DNA of 64,000 nucleotides from Fodinibius sp052060035. GTDB lineage: Bacteria > Bacteroidota > Rhodothermia > Balneolales > Balneolaceae. Both the position numbers and the translations under genes were made by a program. Numbering within the stretch: the first letter of the stretch is position 1; each line of letters opens with the position of its first letter. Of this stretch, positions 18,286-26,646 are shown piece after piece. Under the pieces are notes generated by a model. The model was not told the origin of the DNA, searched no databases, and worked only from the letters and a program-made list of their open reading frames with translations. The stretch lies in contig NZ_JBPOEA010000001.1 in assembly GCF_052060035.1 (NCBI RefSeq), positions 620,001-684,000 on the forward strand, written 5' to 3'.

Positions 18286-18783
18286 ATGGATTTAAAAGAA
18301 ATTGAAAATCTTCTGGATCTCATTGCTAAAAGTGAAGTCAATGAAGTATCTATAGAAGAAGGGGATTTCAAAATTAAGGTTAAAAAGAAACCTGATGTCA
18401 AAGAATCTTCGGCTCCTCAAATGCCGATGCAATATCAGGTTCCTGCCCAGCCACAGCAAGCACCACAACCGCAACAGGCTCCACAACAGCCGCAACAAAC
18501 TTCTGGTGGTGAAACATCCGGAGACTCCGGCGGTGATAGTCAGCCATCTGGTGATGTTGTTACCTCTCCTATTGTTGGAACCTTTTATCGGGCTCCATCT
18601 CCCGACGATGATCCCTTCGTAAAGGTAGGCGATACCGTAGAAAAAGGTCAGACCTTATGTATCGTTGAAGCCATGAAAATTATGAATGAAATTGAATCTG
18701 AATACTCCGGAGAGGTCAAGAAGATTCTTGTCGAAGATGGCGAACCGGTAGAATACGATCAACCCTTATTTATCATCGGGTAA
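18286..18783 (+). CDS. accB: Acetyl-CoA carboxylase biotin carboxyl carrier protein
   Basis: Carries biotin between the carboxylase and transferase of acetyl-CoA carboxylase, the first step of fatty acid synthesis. The 165-residue protein has an N-terminal helical region, a Pro/Gln-rich linker (about 43-72) and a Gly/Ser spacer. The biotinyl domain carries the biotin-accepting Lys131 in EAMKIMNE and the BCCP thumb-like YRAPSPDDDPFV. The accC start lies 15 nt downstream. Confidence 0.97.
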   Translation: MDLKEIENLLDLIAKSEVNEVSIEEGDFKIKVKKKPDVKESSAPQMPMQYQVPAQPQQAPQPQQAPQQPQQTSGGETSGDSGGDSQPSGDVVTSPIVGTFYRAPSPDDDPFVKVGDTVEKGQTLCIVEAMKIMNEIESEYSGEVKKILVEDGEPVEYDQPLFIIG

Positions 18784-18798
18784 AAAGCATAAAAATTC

Positions 18799-20145
18799 AT
18801 GTTTGACAAAATTCTTATCGCCAACAGAGGCGAAATTGCACTACGTATCATTCGTACATGTAAAGAAATGGGGATTCCCACGGTTGCAGTTTTTTCTACT
18901 GCTGATCGTGACAGTCTGCCTGTAAAATTTGCTGATGAGGCGGTGTGTATTGGCCCCCCGCCCAGCAAGGAAAGCTATCTTAAAATCCCTAATATCTTAT
19001 CTGCTGCCGAAATAACCAACGCTGATGCCATTCATCCCGGCTATGGATTTTTATCCGAAAAAGCAGAGTTTTCCCGCATATGTGCCGAACATGATCTAAA
19101 ATTTATTGGTCCGGCTCCTGAAAGTATTGATGCCATGGGGAATAAATCGATGGCTAAAGAAACCATGGAACACAGTGGAGTTCCAACGGTTCCCGGTAGC
19201 GATGGTGTAGTAGAAAGCTTAGAAGAGGCAAAAGAGATTTGCAACGAGATTGGATACCCATGCATTATTAAGGCTTCATCGGGTGGCGGCGGACGTGGCA
19301 TGCGGGTCGTTCATGAGGAAGCAAACCTCAAGCAGGCTTACAGCATGTGTAAAAACGAGGCTGAAACAGCTTTTGATGATCCGGATGTTTATATCGAAAA
19401 ATTAGTAGAGGATCCTCATCACGTGGAAATTCAGATTTTGGCTGATCAACATGGTAATGTGATCCACCTCGGAGAACGCGACTGTTCGCTCCAGCGGCGC
19501 CACCAAAAGATATTGGAAGAAGCTCCTTCTCCCCTTATGACGCCTGAACTGCGAAAGAAAATGGGCGATGCTGCTGTAGATGCCGCTAAAGCGGTCGATT
19601 ATGAAGGCGCCGGAACGGTAGAGTTCTTGGTCGATAAAGACCACAACTTCTACTTTATGGAGATGAATACCCGAATCCAGGTTGAACACCCGGTGACTGA
19701 AGAGATTACTAATTATGATCTTGTTGCTGAGCAGATCAAGGCAGCGGCCGGCATAAAGATGGAGCAGAAAGAGCTAAAAATGCGTGGTCATGCTATTGAA
19801 TGTCGAATTAATGCCGAGGACCCAGAGCATAACTTCCGTCCTTCAGCCGGAAAAATAGAAGTATTCCATACCCCGGGCGGACATAGCGTTCGGGTTGATA
19901 CACATGCCTATGCAGGATATCGTATTCCACCGGACTACGATTCCATGATTGGCAAACTGATTGTAAGTGCTCCCACCCGCGAAGATGCTATAAAACGCAT
20001 GAAACGTTCGCTTGAAGAGTTTATCATAGAAGGTGTTAAGACTACTATTCCCTATCACATACAATTGATGGAAGACGAAAATTTCAAAAAGGGAACCTTT
20101 AACACCAAGTACTTAGAAGAGTTTCAATTTAACCCTGACAACTGA
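18799..20145 (+). CDS. accC: Acetyl-CoA carboxylase biotin carboxylase subunit
   Basis: ATP-dependent carboxylation of biotin on AccB. The 448-residue ATP-grasp enzyme shows the N-terminal FDKILIANRGEIALRIIRTC, the HPGYGFLSE motif, the glycine-rich ATP loop ASSGGGGRGMRVV, HVEIQILAD, GERDCSLQRRHQK, the catalytic EMNTRIQVEHPVTE and a normal C-terminal domain (IECRINAEDP). Complete and typical. It starts 15 nt after accB and is followed 15 nt later by gcvH. Confidence 0.98.
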   Translation: MFDKILIANRGEIALRIIRTCKEMGIPTVAVFSTADRDSLPVKFADEAVCIGPPPSKESYLKIPNILSAAEITNADAIHPGYGFLSEKAEFSRICAEHDLKFIGPAPESIDAMGNKSMAKETMEHSGVPTVPGSDGVVESLEEAKEICNEIGYPCIIKASSGGGGRGMRVVHEEANLKQAYSMCKNEAETAFDDPDVYIEKLVEDPHHVEIQILADQHGNVIHLGERDCSLQRRHQKILEEAPSPLMTPELRKKMGDAAVDAAKAVDYEGAGTVEFLVDKDHNFYFMEMNTRIQVEHPVTEEITNYDLVAEQIKAAAGIKMEQKELKMRGHAIECRINAEDPEHNFRPSAGKIEVFHTPGGHSVRVDTHAYAGYRIPPDYDSMIGKLIVSAPTREDAIKRMKRSLEEFIIEGVKTTIPYHIQLMEDENFKKGTFNTKYLEEFQFNPDN

Positions 20146-20160
20146 TTCAAATAATTTAAT

Positions 20161-20541
20161 ATGAGCTATCCCGCCGATTTAAAATACACCAAAGAACACG
20201 AATGGATTCGAGATAACGGTGACGGAACAGCTACCGTTGGAATTACCGAATTTGCCCAGAGCGAACTCGGAGATATCGTATTTGTTGAAATCGAACCCGA
20301 AGGTTTTACTTTTGATCAAGACGAAGTTTTTGGAACGGTTGAAGCTGTCAAAACAGTTTCTGAACTTTTTGCTCCTGTAGCTGGGGAAATTGTTGAAATT
20401 AATGATCAACTGGAGATGGAACCGGAGCTGGTAAACGATGACCCTTACGGTGATGGCTGGATGGTTAAAATATCAGTTGAAGATAAATCTCAACTCGATG
20501 AGTTGATGTCGCCCGACGAATATAAAGAAATTGTAGCCTAA
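20161..20541 (+). CDS. gcvH: Glycine cleavage system H protein
   Basis: The lipoyl carrier that shuttles the aminomethyl group in glycine cleavage. The 126-residue protein has the start region LKYTKEHEWI, the lipoyl-accepting Lys64 in GTVEAVKTVSELFAP, and DPYGDGWMVKI near the C-terminus. The gcvP and gcvT genes are not in the window. It is the last gene of the efp-accB-accC-gcvH set, with an intrinsic terminator 9 nt after the stop. Its presence beside accBC joins two swinging-arm (biotin and lipoyl) carriers, though no shared enzyme is implied. Confidence 0.97.
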   Translation: MSYPADLKYTKEHEWIRDNGDGTATVGITEFAQSELGDIVFVEIEPEGFTFDQDEVFGTVEAVKTVSELFAPVAGEIVEINDQLEMEPELVNDDPYGDGWMVKISVEDKSQLDELMSPDEYKEIVA

Positions 20542-20549
20542 TTTATACT

Positions 20550-20575
20550 GGCACCCCTTCCGGGTGCCCTTTTTA
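20550..20575 (+). terminator. Intrinsic terminator after gcvH
   Basis: Perfect 7-bp stem GGCACCC (20550-20556) with GGGTGCC (20562-20568), a 5-nt loop CTTCC, then CTTTTTATTT. It closes the efp-accB-accC-gcvH transcript ahead of guaA. Confidence 0.9.
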
Positions 20576-20589
20576 TTTAATTCTGTTTT

Positions 20590-22140
20590 ATGCAACACCG
20601 CCCACAAAACTGGATACTCATCCTCGATTTTGGTTCGCAATACACTCAGCTTATAGCCCGACGTGTACGCGAACTGAACGTATACTGCGAAATCCATCCT
20701 TTTAATAAAGATCTGACCGCATTTTCTGATAACACCCCCAGTGGAGTTATCCTTTCCGGGGGGCCGAGCAGCGTTAATGACGAGAATGCTCCCGAATTAA
20801 ATGAAGCGATATTTGATTGGGACGTCCCAATTTTAGGTATCTGCTACGGACTTCAGATATTGGCTCATAACGAAATACCCGGTAGTGTAGAAAAAGCAGA
20901 TCGCCGTGAATTTGGACGCTCAGAGCTCATTGTTGATGATGGTTCTGATCTTTTAAAAGAAATCCCACAGGAATCTGTGGTATGGATGAGCCATGGGGAT
21001 CATATTCAAGAGCTGCCTCCTCAGTACAACATCATTGCCCATACCGACAATGCTCGTGTAGCTGCAGTACGTCATACTGAAAAGCATATATATGGAGTTC
21101 AATTCCATCCCGAGGTCGTTCATACAGTGTATGGTAAACAGATTCTATCGAATTTTGTTTATTCAATTTGCCATTTAAAAGGTGATTGGACAGCACAGTC
21201 ATTCATTGAATCTACGGTACAGGAAATACGCGAAAAAGTTGGAGATAGCCGGGTTATTTGTGGTTTAAGTGGCGGAGTAGACTCCACGGTAGTAGCTACA
21301 CTCGTTCATGAAGCTATTGGCGATCAACTGCAATGTATCTTTGTAGATAACGGTGTGCTGCGTAAAAATGAATTCCAGGATGTGTTAGATATTTACGAAG
21401 ACCAACTGCACCTGCCGGTCAAAGGCATTGATGCCAGTGACAAATTTCTGGAGCGACTTAAAGGAATAATTGATCCCGAAAAAAAACGAACGATCATCGG
21501 CGAAACATTTATTGAGGTGTTTGACGATGCGATTGCTCACGACAATTCGTACAAATATTTGGCGCAGGGTACGCTATATCCTGATGTGATTGAAAGTATC
21601 TCTTTCAAGGGCCCTTCAGCCACCATTAAATCACACCATAATGTAGGTGGTCTGCCTGATGAGATGAATCTCGATCTGATTGAGCCGGTTCGTGAACTTT
21701 TTAAAGATGAAGTCCGCAATGTGGGGCGCGAGCTCGGAATACCTGAACATTTCATTAAGCGCCATCCCTTCCCGGGCCCCGGCTTAGCAATCCGTATTAT
21801 CTCTGATGTTGATCGCGAAAAACTTGATGTCTTGCGCGAAGCTGATGACATATTTATCAGTGAACTTCGAAATCAGGACCTTTATGATGAGGTCTGGCAA
21901 GCCCTTGCTGTACTCTTACCAGTCCAAAGTGTTGGCGTTATGGGTGATGAACGAACCTATGAGTTTACCATCGCTTTACGAGCGGTCACCAGCGTTGATG
22001 GTATGACAGCCGACTGGGCTCATCTGCCCCATCCTTTTTTGGCTCATGTATCAAACAGAATCATCAATGAAGTGCGCGGTATCAATCGGGTGGTTTATGA
22101 TGTCAGCTCAAAACCACCCTCCACAATTGAGTGGGAATAG
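20590..22140 (+). CDS. guaA: GMP synthase (glutamine-hydrolysing)
   Basis: Converts XMP to GMP. The 516-residue enzyme has an N-terminal class I glutamine amidotransferase domain (catalytic Cys85 in GICYGLQ, and FHPEVVHT for the His/Glu). The ATP-pyrophosphatase domain has P-loop GLSGGVDSTV, and the C-terminal dimerisation domain ends KPPSTIEWE. Length and motifs are complete. It starts 15 nt after the gcvH terminator, so its promoter must overlap or lie very close to the hairpin, or some read-through occurs. Confidence 0.98.
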   Translation: MQHRPQNWILILDFGSQYTQLIARRVRELNVYCEIHPFNKDLTAFSDNTPSGVILSGGPSSVNDENAPELNEAIFDWDVPILGICYGLQILAHNEIPGSVEKADRREFGRSELIVDDGSDLLKEIPQESVVWMSHGDHIQELPPQYNIIAHTDNARVAAVRHTEKHIYGVQFHPEVVHTVYGKQILSNFVYSICHLKGDWTAQSFIESTVQEIREKVGDSRVICGLSGGVDSTVVATLVHEAIGDQLQCIFVDNGVLRKNEFQDVLDIYEDQLHLPVKGIDASDKFLERLKGIIDPEKKRTIIGETFIEVFDDAIAHDNSYKYLAQGTLYPDVIESISFKGPSATIKSHHNVGGLPDEMNLDLIEPVRELFKDEVRNVGRELGIPEHFIKRHPFPGPGLAIRIISDVDREKLDVLREADDIFISELRNQDLYDEVWQALAVLLPVQSVGVMGDERTYEFTIALRAVTSVDGMTADWAHLPHPFLAHVSNRIINEVRGINRVVYDVSSKPPSTIEWE

Positions 22141-22212
22141 TTCAGAGAACAAAACAGCCAGTATTTCGTTAGTATAAACGACACTGACACCGCTTCTAAT
22201 AATTTTATCTTT

Positions 22213-23976
22213 ATGAACCTTTCTAACATTAAAAATTTTCCACCTCTATTATTACTCCCCATAGTGTTTTGGGTTTTACAGCCTAACGTTTCTCATGCTC
22301 AATCTATAGACTCCGGGATTGAGTATTATCAACAGGGAGATTTTAAAAAGGCAATACAAGTGTTTAATAACATTGAAACTCCCCGATCAAGACTATTTTC
22401 AGGGAAATCGTATTATAGTCTTGGTCAATACCTGACAGCCAAGACATACTTAAATCAGGTTTCCAAAGAAGCTGGAAATGAAATTTATATTGAAGCAGAA
22501 TACACGATGGCCTTGGTCAATTTTCAGCTGGGATTATATGGAGATGCATTAAATCAACTTTACGAACTCCAAAAGCAACCCGTAAAAACGAGAACAGTAA
22601 CAAGCGGCCAACAGCTTTATAACGAGATATTAGGTTATTTAACACTCAACCAGCGAAAGAGTGCCTTTCAACAAGCCAAAACGCCAGAAATTAAGTTCGA
22701 CTTGGTCAAAGCAGCGATAGGATCAGTACCACTTGAGGATGCCCGCACCTTGTATTCACAACTGATCCAATCAAAAATTGATACCGCAAGTACAGCCATG
22801 CGAAAATTATCCGAAACCATCGCAGATTCTGTCAATTATGCAACACAGCGCAGGTATGGTAACCCCGTTAGTGCTCCCAAAGGCATTGTTTATAATATTG
22901 GTGCTGCTCTTCCCTCCCACACCGATTCTGGCTCTGAATTCCAGGTTGCCCGTGGATTGCACTTCGGATATGTTTTAGCAGCAGAAGAATTTAATAAGCA
23001 ACACTCAGGTAAAAAAGCCTTTGTTAGACATCAGAATACTGCGGCAAATATGGACTCTGCCGGACATGCCATGACTAATTTGGCGTGGAATTATCATGCA
23101 GATGTTGTATTGGGTCCTTTATTTTCTGATCCGGCTCGTACGATGGCTGATCTGGCCGAACAGTATCAGATTCCATTGATTGCCCCTTTAGCCAACTCTG
23201 ACACCCTAAACGTCGACAATCCCTATGTGTACCAGGCCAATCCTACCTTTACCTCTCACGGGCGTAAAATGGCTGAGTATGCTGTTAGAGAAATGGGAAT
23301 GGACACATTGGCTGTGTTAGCGGAGAAAAATTCTCTGGGTGAAGCTTCAGCCTTTGCTTTTAGGGATAGAGCTGAAAAGCTGGGAGCCAAGGTAACCCAT
23401 TTCTTTGTCGATGACTTGGAATCAAAAGGATATGACCTTACTCATTATACCAAGTTTTTTACTACCGACAGTGCCAAAATAGACAGTTTGGCAAACTATC
23501 ACTATATCGATGGAATTTATGCTCCATTTACTGGTCAACCCGCCTCTACTCTTGCTGAATTACTGCTTGTAGATTTAGAAGCCAAAGGCAGTAATATCCC
23601 GGTACTGGGCTCCCAGGAATGGGGCAATTTTAACATCCCGGAAATTCAGTTGGAAAATCAGCCTATCTATTTTTCCGAAAGTTACTATATCGATCAAAAA
23701 AGTGATCGCGTTGGGCAGTTTAAGAAAACATTTAAACAGCGTTTTAATTCCGAGCCCAGCCGTTTTGCGATGATAGGCTATGATGTGGCCTCATACGTGT
23801 TAAAAACCCTGGAGCGTGTAGAAAACCCCGCCTATTTAAAGAATGCTTTGAAAACGCAGCCCATGTACCAAGGAATTATCAGCAACATTAATTTTAAGGG
23901 TCAACACATCAATCAAGAAGTAAAAATATTTGAGATGTCTAAAAATGGGATCCGCCCGGTATTAAATCAGAATTAG
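22213..23976 (+). CDS. LpoA-like protein: TPR region plus periplasmic-binding domain
   Basis: A 587-residue exported protein with a signal peptide ending near SHAQS (residue 30). The first part (about 32-170) is a TPR-like helical array (GIEYYQQGDFKKAIQVFN and similar repeats). The second (about 220-580) is a type 1 periplasmic-binding fold, with AAEEFNKQHSGKKAFVR, ADVVLGPLFSDPARTMADLAEQYQIPLIAPLANSD in shortened form, and FAMIGYDVASYVLKTLE. TPR followed by this fold is the layout of LpoA, the lipoprotein activator of PBP1A. Here there is no lipobox. The convergent neighbour, overlapping by 4 nt, is the glycan-strand terminase mltG, which supports a peptidoglycan role. An orphan solute-binding protein is the alternative. 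Confidence 0.7.
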   Translation: MNLSNIKNFPPLLLLPIVFWVLQPNVSHAQSIDSGIEYYQQGDFKKAIQVFNNIETPRSRLFSGKSYYSLGQYLTAKTYLNQVSKEAGNEIYIEAEYTMALVNFQLGLYGDALNQLYELQKQPVKTRTVTSGQQLYNEILGYLTLNQRKSAFQQAKTPEIKFDLVKAAIGSVPLEDARTLYSQLIQSKIDTASTAMRKLSETIADSVNYATQRRYGNPVSAPKGIVYNIGAALPSHTDSGSEFQVARGLHFGYVLAAEEFNKQHSGKKAFVRHQNTAANMDSAGHAMTNLAWNYHADVVLGPLFSDPARTMADLAEQYQIPLIAPLANSDTLNVDNPYVYQANPTFTSHGRKMAEYAVREMGMDTLAVLAEKNSLGEASAFAFRDRAEKLGAKVTHFFVDDLESKGYDLTHYTKFFTTDSAKIDSLANYHYIDGIYAPFTGQPASTLAELLLVDLEAKGSNIPVLGSQEWGNFNIPEIQLENQPIYFSESYYIDQKSDRVGQFKKTFKQRFNSEPSRFAMIGYDVASYVLKTLERVENPAYLKNALKTQPMYQGIISNINFKGQHINQEVKIFEMSKNGIRPVLNQN

Positions 23977-25037
23977 TTTTCTTTGTGCTCCTTCATGCGC
24001 TTGATACGGTACTGCTCTTGGAGCCATTTTCGCCATTGGGCACTTTTTTGTTTGTGTTCTTCAAACGTTTTTGAAAAAGCATGTGCCCCATCAGGAGTAG
24101 CAACCATGTATAAATAGTCATGCTCTTCGGGGTAAAGCGCTGCTTTGATGGATCTTAAGTCAGGATTGGTGATGGGACCCGGCGGTAAACCTCGGTAGAG
24201 ATATGTGTTATAAGGATGATCAACTTGATAATCCTCATACAAAAGTCGTCTTCGTTCTCCCACAGCAAAATTCACGGTGGGATCTGCCTGCAGGCGCATC
24301 CCTCTGTTTAACCTATTCCAGTAAAGACCGCTTATCCTACGCTTTTCATCACTATTTCGAGCCTCCCATTCAACAATTGAAGCCAACGTAACAATCTCAT
24401 CTACCGATCGATTCAATTGCTCAAATTGACGCTGATGAGAATGAACCACAGCTTTGTTAAACTCGTTTATTATTCGCTCAAAAAAAGCTTCTGGGGATAT
24501 CGTCCAATAAACGGAGTAGGTATTAGGAAATAATCGTCCAACTACATCTTTTTGATCCAGATTTTGCCGTGCGAGGAAAACGGAGTCATCAATGGTTTGA
24601 TGAAAAGCAAGTGAATCAAACTTAAGTCGATTGGCTACGGTAGAGACAATATCTGCTTTGGATCTACCCGGTAGAATAGTCACCGAAACCGGATCCTGAA
24701 TCCCCCGAGCCAGTTTTGACAAAAAAGTATCATAACTTAAAGGGTTACTCACCAAATAATGTCCTTTTTGGAATCTTTTCCACCCCAAAATACCGGCTGC
24801 CCATTTTAATTCTTCTTTACTCTCAATCAGGGATGAATCTGCCAACAATTGGGATAGGTTATCCAGTCCCGTAGATTTGTCTAAATAAATATGTACAGAA
24901 TCATCTGCCGAAATAGCTTTTGAATTATGCAAACGAGACCAACGCCCTTCTGCTACAATAAATACGGTTGTAAGCAGTATCAGAATTCCTAAAATAAATT
25001 CATCATCAGAAAAAAGTAAAAAACGCTTCTTAATCAA
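23973..25037 (-). CDS. mltG: Endolytic murein transglycosylase MltG
   Basis: Cleaves nascent glycan strands at the inner membrane and so sets their length. The 354-residue protein has one N-terminal membrane helix (about 12-30), a LysM-like middle region and the YceG catalytic domain. The catalytic Glu is residue 223 in LASIVEWEA. Other blocks are ISGLYWNRLNRGMRLQADPT and LPPGPITNPDLRSIKAALYP, with the final ATPDGAHAFSKTFEEH. It is 21 nt downstream of the Bax-inhibitor-like gene on the same strand and overlaps the 3' end of the LpoA-like gene by 4 nt. Confidence 0.94.
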   Translation of the reverse strand: MIKKRFLLFSDDEFILGILILLTTVFIVAEGRWSRLHNSKAISADDSVHIYLDKSTGLDNLSQLLADSSLIESKEELKWAAGILGWKRFQKGHYLVSNPLSYDTFLSKLARGIQDPVSVTILPGRSKADIVSTVANRLKFDSLAFHQTIDDSVFLARQNLDQKDVVGRLFPNTYSVYWTISPEAFFERIINEFNKAVVHSHQRQFEQLNRSVDEIVTLASIVEWEARNSDEKRRISGLYWNRLNRGMRLQADPTVNFAVGERRRLLYEDYQVDHPYNTYLYRGLPPGPITNPDLRSIKAALYPEEHDYLYMVATPDGAHAFSKTFEEHKQKSAQWRKWLQEQYRIKRMKEHKEN

Positions 25038-25058
25038 AACAGACAGGGTGTTATCAAA

Positions 25059-25781
25059 TTATCTTCGCTGTAGTTTGGCAAGCAGTCTTAAAATCTCAAT
25101 ATACAGCCAGATAAGAGTAACCATCAAACCAAACGACGTATACCATTCAAAATATTTGGGAGCATTGGCCTCGGCCCCTTTTTCGATCATATCAAAATCC
25201 AAGGCAAGATTGAGAGCGGCTACGCCTACAATAATAAGACTAAATCCGATACCCATGAATCCAGAACCGTGGATCAGACTAATATTTATTCCAAAAAAAC
25301 TTAACACAAAGCTGGCCAGATAGACGAGGAAAATACCACCTGTTGCGGCCACAACGCCCGTTCGAAACTGCTTAGTAACTTCAATCCAGCCGGACCGATA
25401 TGCCAGTAGCATAGCAGCAAATACACCGAGTGTTAAAAGGATGGCATTATAGACAATACCCGAATAGGCCGCCTCATACATAACCGAGATTCCACCCAGG
25501 AATAACCCCTCTAACCCGGCATAAAGAGGAGCTGTAAATGGGGACCACTCTTTTTTGAAGATGGTAGCTAACGCGACAATAAATCCACCGATTGCTCCTC
25601 CCCAAATAAGTAGTTGTGCTGGTTGGTACCAGCTAATAGAGGCACCAATCAAAAGAATAAGAAAGAGCATTCCGGTTTTGTTTATAGTTCCGCTCACCGT
25701 CATGCTACCTTCTGATGATACGGTGGATCTATCAATATTTTGGAATGTCTTTTCGCTTAGCGTAGGATTTCCGGATCTCAT
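25059..25781 (-). CDS. Bax inhibitor-1/YccA-family membrane protein
   Basis: A 240-residue inner-membrane protein with seven hydrophobic helices after an approximately 30-residue soluble N-terminus. GLFLGGISVMYEA, NLALDFDMIEKGAEANAPKY and WLYIEILRLLAKL match the YccA/Bax-inhibitor-1 family. DFDMIEKG and EWYTSFGLMVTLIWLYIEIL carry the conserved acidic residues. In this family, members interact with FtsH or act as pH-sensitive leak channels; the role here is unknown. It starts the short operon with mltG. Confidence 0.88.
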   Translation of the reverse strand: MRSGNPTLSEKTFQNIDRSTVSSEGSMTVSGTINKTGMLFLILLIGASISWYQPAQLLIWGGAIGGFIVALATIFKKEWSPFTAPLYAGLEGLFLGGISVMYEAAYSGIVYNAILLTLGVFAAMLLAYRSGWIEVTKQFRTGVVAATGGIFLVYLASFVLSFFGINISLIHGSGFMGIGFSLIIVGVAALNLALDFDMIEKGAEANAPKYFEWYTSFGLMVTLIWLYIEILRLLAKLQRR

Positions 25782-26114
25782 ACAAGTGATTCTATTAGAT
25801 TTATTTTTGCGTACCTAATATACAATCTCGCTGTTAGGAATAACAACATTTCAGGTCAAAAATTTTGCACCTATTACTTGCGTAACAACCTAATCAATTA
25901 TTCGTAATACTAAGTGGAAGAGCAACAATTTGGAGTTTCTTAGCTCTAAATGCCCTAAAGAAAGAGCTCCCAGCTTTGATCGGCTGGGAGCTTCTATTTG
26001 CCCCCCCCAACTATTCTCTCAAATTATTTCATATTTCGAGGCAACCCTTTCTATTAAAGTCTTGTATCATTAAATAGAAGGTATCATAAATCTATTAACG
26101 GGATAGGTTCTGTT
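25782..26114. other. Divergent intergenic region with an orphan hairpin and C8 tract
   Basis: A 333-nt region between two genes that point away from each other, so it should hold two promoters and no terminator. It nevertheless contains a strong 10-bp hairpin (25965-25992) and, 8 nt after it, a run of eight C (26001-26008). No open frame of useful length is present. A small non-coding transcript is possible. Confidence 0.5.
25965..25992. other. Terminator-like hairpin between divergent genes
   Basis: Perfect inverted repeat AGCTCCCAGC (25965-25974) and GCTGGGAGCT (25983-25992) with an 8-nt loop. The plus-strand tail is TCTATTTG and the minus-strand tail is CTTTCTTTAG, both only partly U-rich. 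Neither flanking gene ends here, so it would terminate an unannotated transcript or act as a 5'-leader element. Confidence 0.55.
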
Positions 26115-26642
26115 TTGATCAAAAAGATCATTAAAGGCTGCAGAAAGAGGCAGCGGAAAAGCCAAAAAGAGTTGTATAAAAAGTTTTATGCCTATGGCAT
26201 GAGCATCACCCTGAGGTATGCCGATTCCAGGGAACAAGCAGCAGAAGTATTAAACGACGCTTTTATGAAGGTTTTTACAAATATTGAAAAATATGATCTT
26301 GACCGTCCCTTTAAACCTTGGCTGCGGCAAATAATTGTAAATACAGCTATCAACCAGTATCACAAAAATCAAAAGAAACTCCAGAAGACTGATTTAGAAT
26401 CAATTAATCATAAGCCTGCCCGAGATCAGGAAGTGCTGAGTGGAATATCTTATGATGAAATTATAGAGATGGTTCAAGAACTTACGCCCGCCTACAGAAC
26501 GGTTTTTAATCTTTATGTGATTGAAGGGTTTAAGCATAAGGAAATTGCAGACATGCTTAATATTGCAGTTGGCACTTCTAAATCGAATTTGTCTAAAGCC
26601 AAAAAAAATCTGCAGTCGATTGTAGAGAAAAATTTTATCTAA
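26115..26642 (+). CDS. ECF-type RNA polymerase sigma factor
   Basis: A 175-residue alternative sigma factor with regions 2 and 4. Region 2 (about 15-85) includes YADSREQAAEVLNDAFMKVF and PFKPWLRQIIVNTAINQYHK. Region 4 (about 115-170) has ELTPAYRTVFNLYVIEGFKHKEIADMLNIAVGTSKSNLSKAKKNL with a helix-turn-helix. The start is TTG at 26115, with GGGATAGG upstream. Its partner 4 nt downstream has an anti-sigma-like N-terminus. The genes that follow (cytochrome-like lipoprotein, YceI, DUF5777) are plausible regulon members. Confidence 0.9.
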   Translation: MIKKIIKGCRKRQRKSQKELYKKFYAYGMSITLRYADSREQAAEVLNDAFMKVFTNIEKYDLDRPFKPWLRQIIVNTAINQYHKNQKKLQKTDLESINHKPARDQEVLSGISYDEIIEMVQELTPAYRTVFNLYVIEGFKHKEIADMLNIAVGTSKSNLSKAKKNLQSIVEKNFI

Positions 26643-26646
26643 GAAT

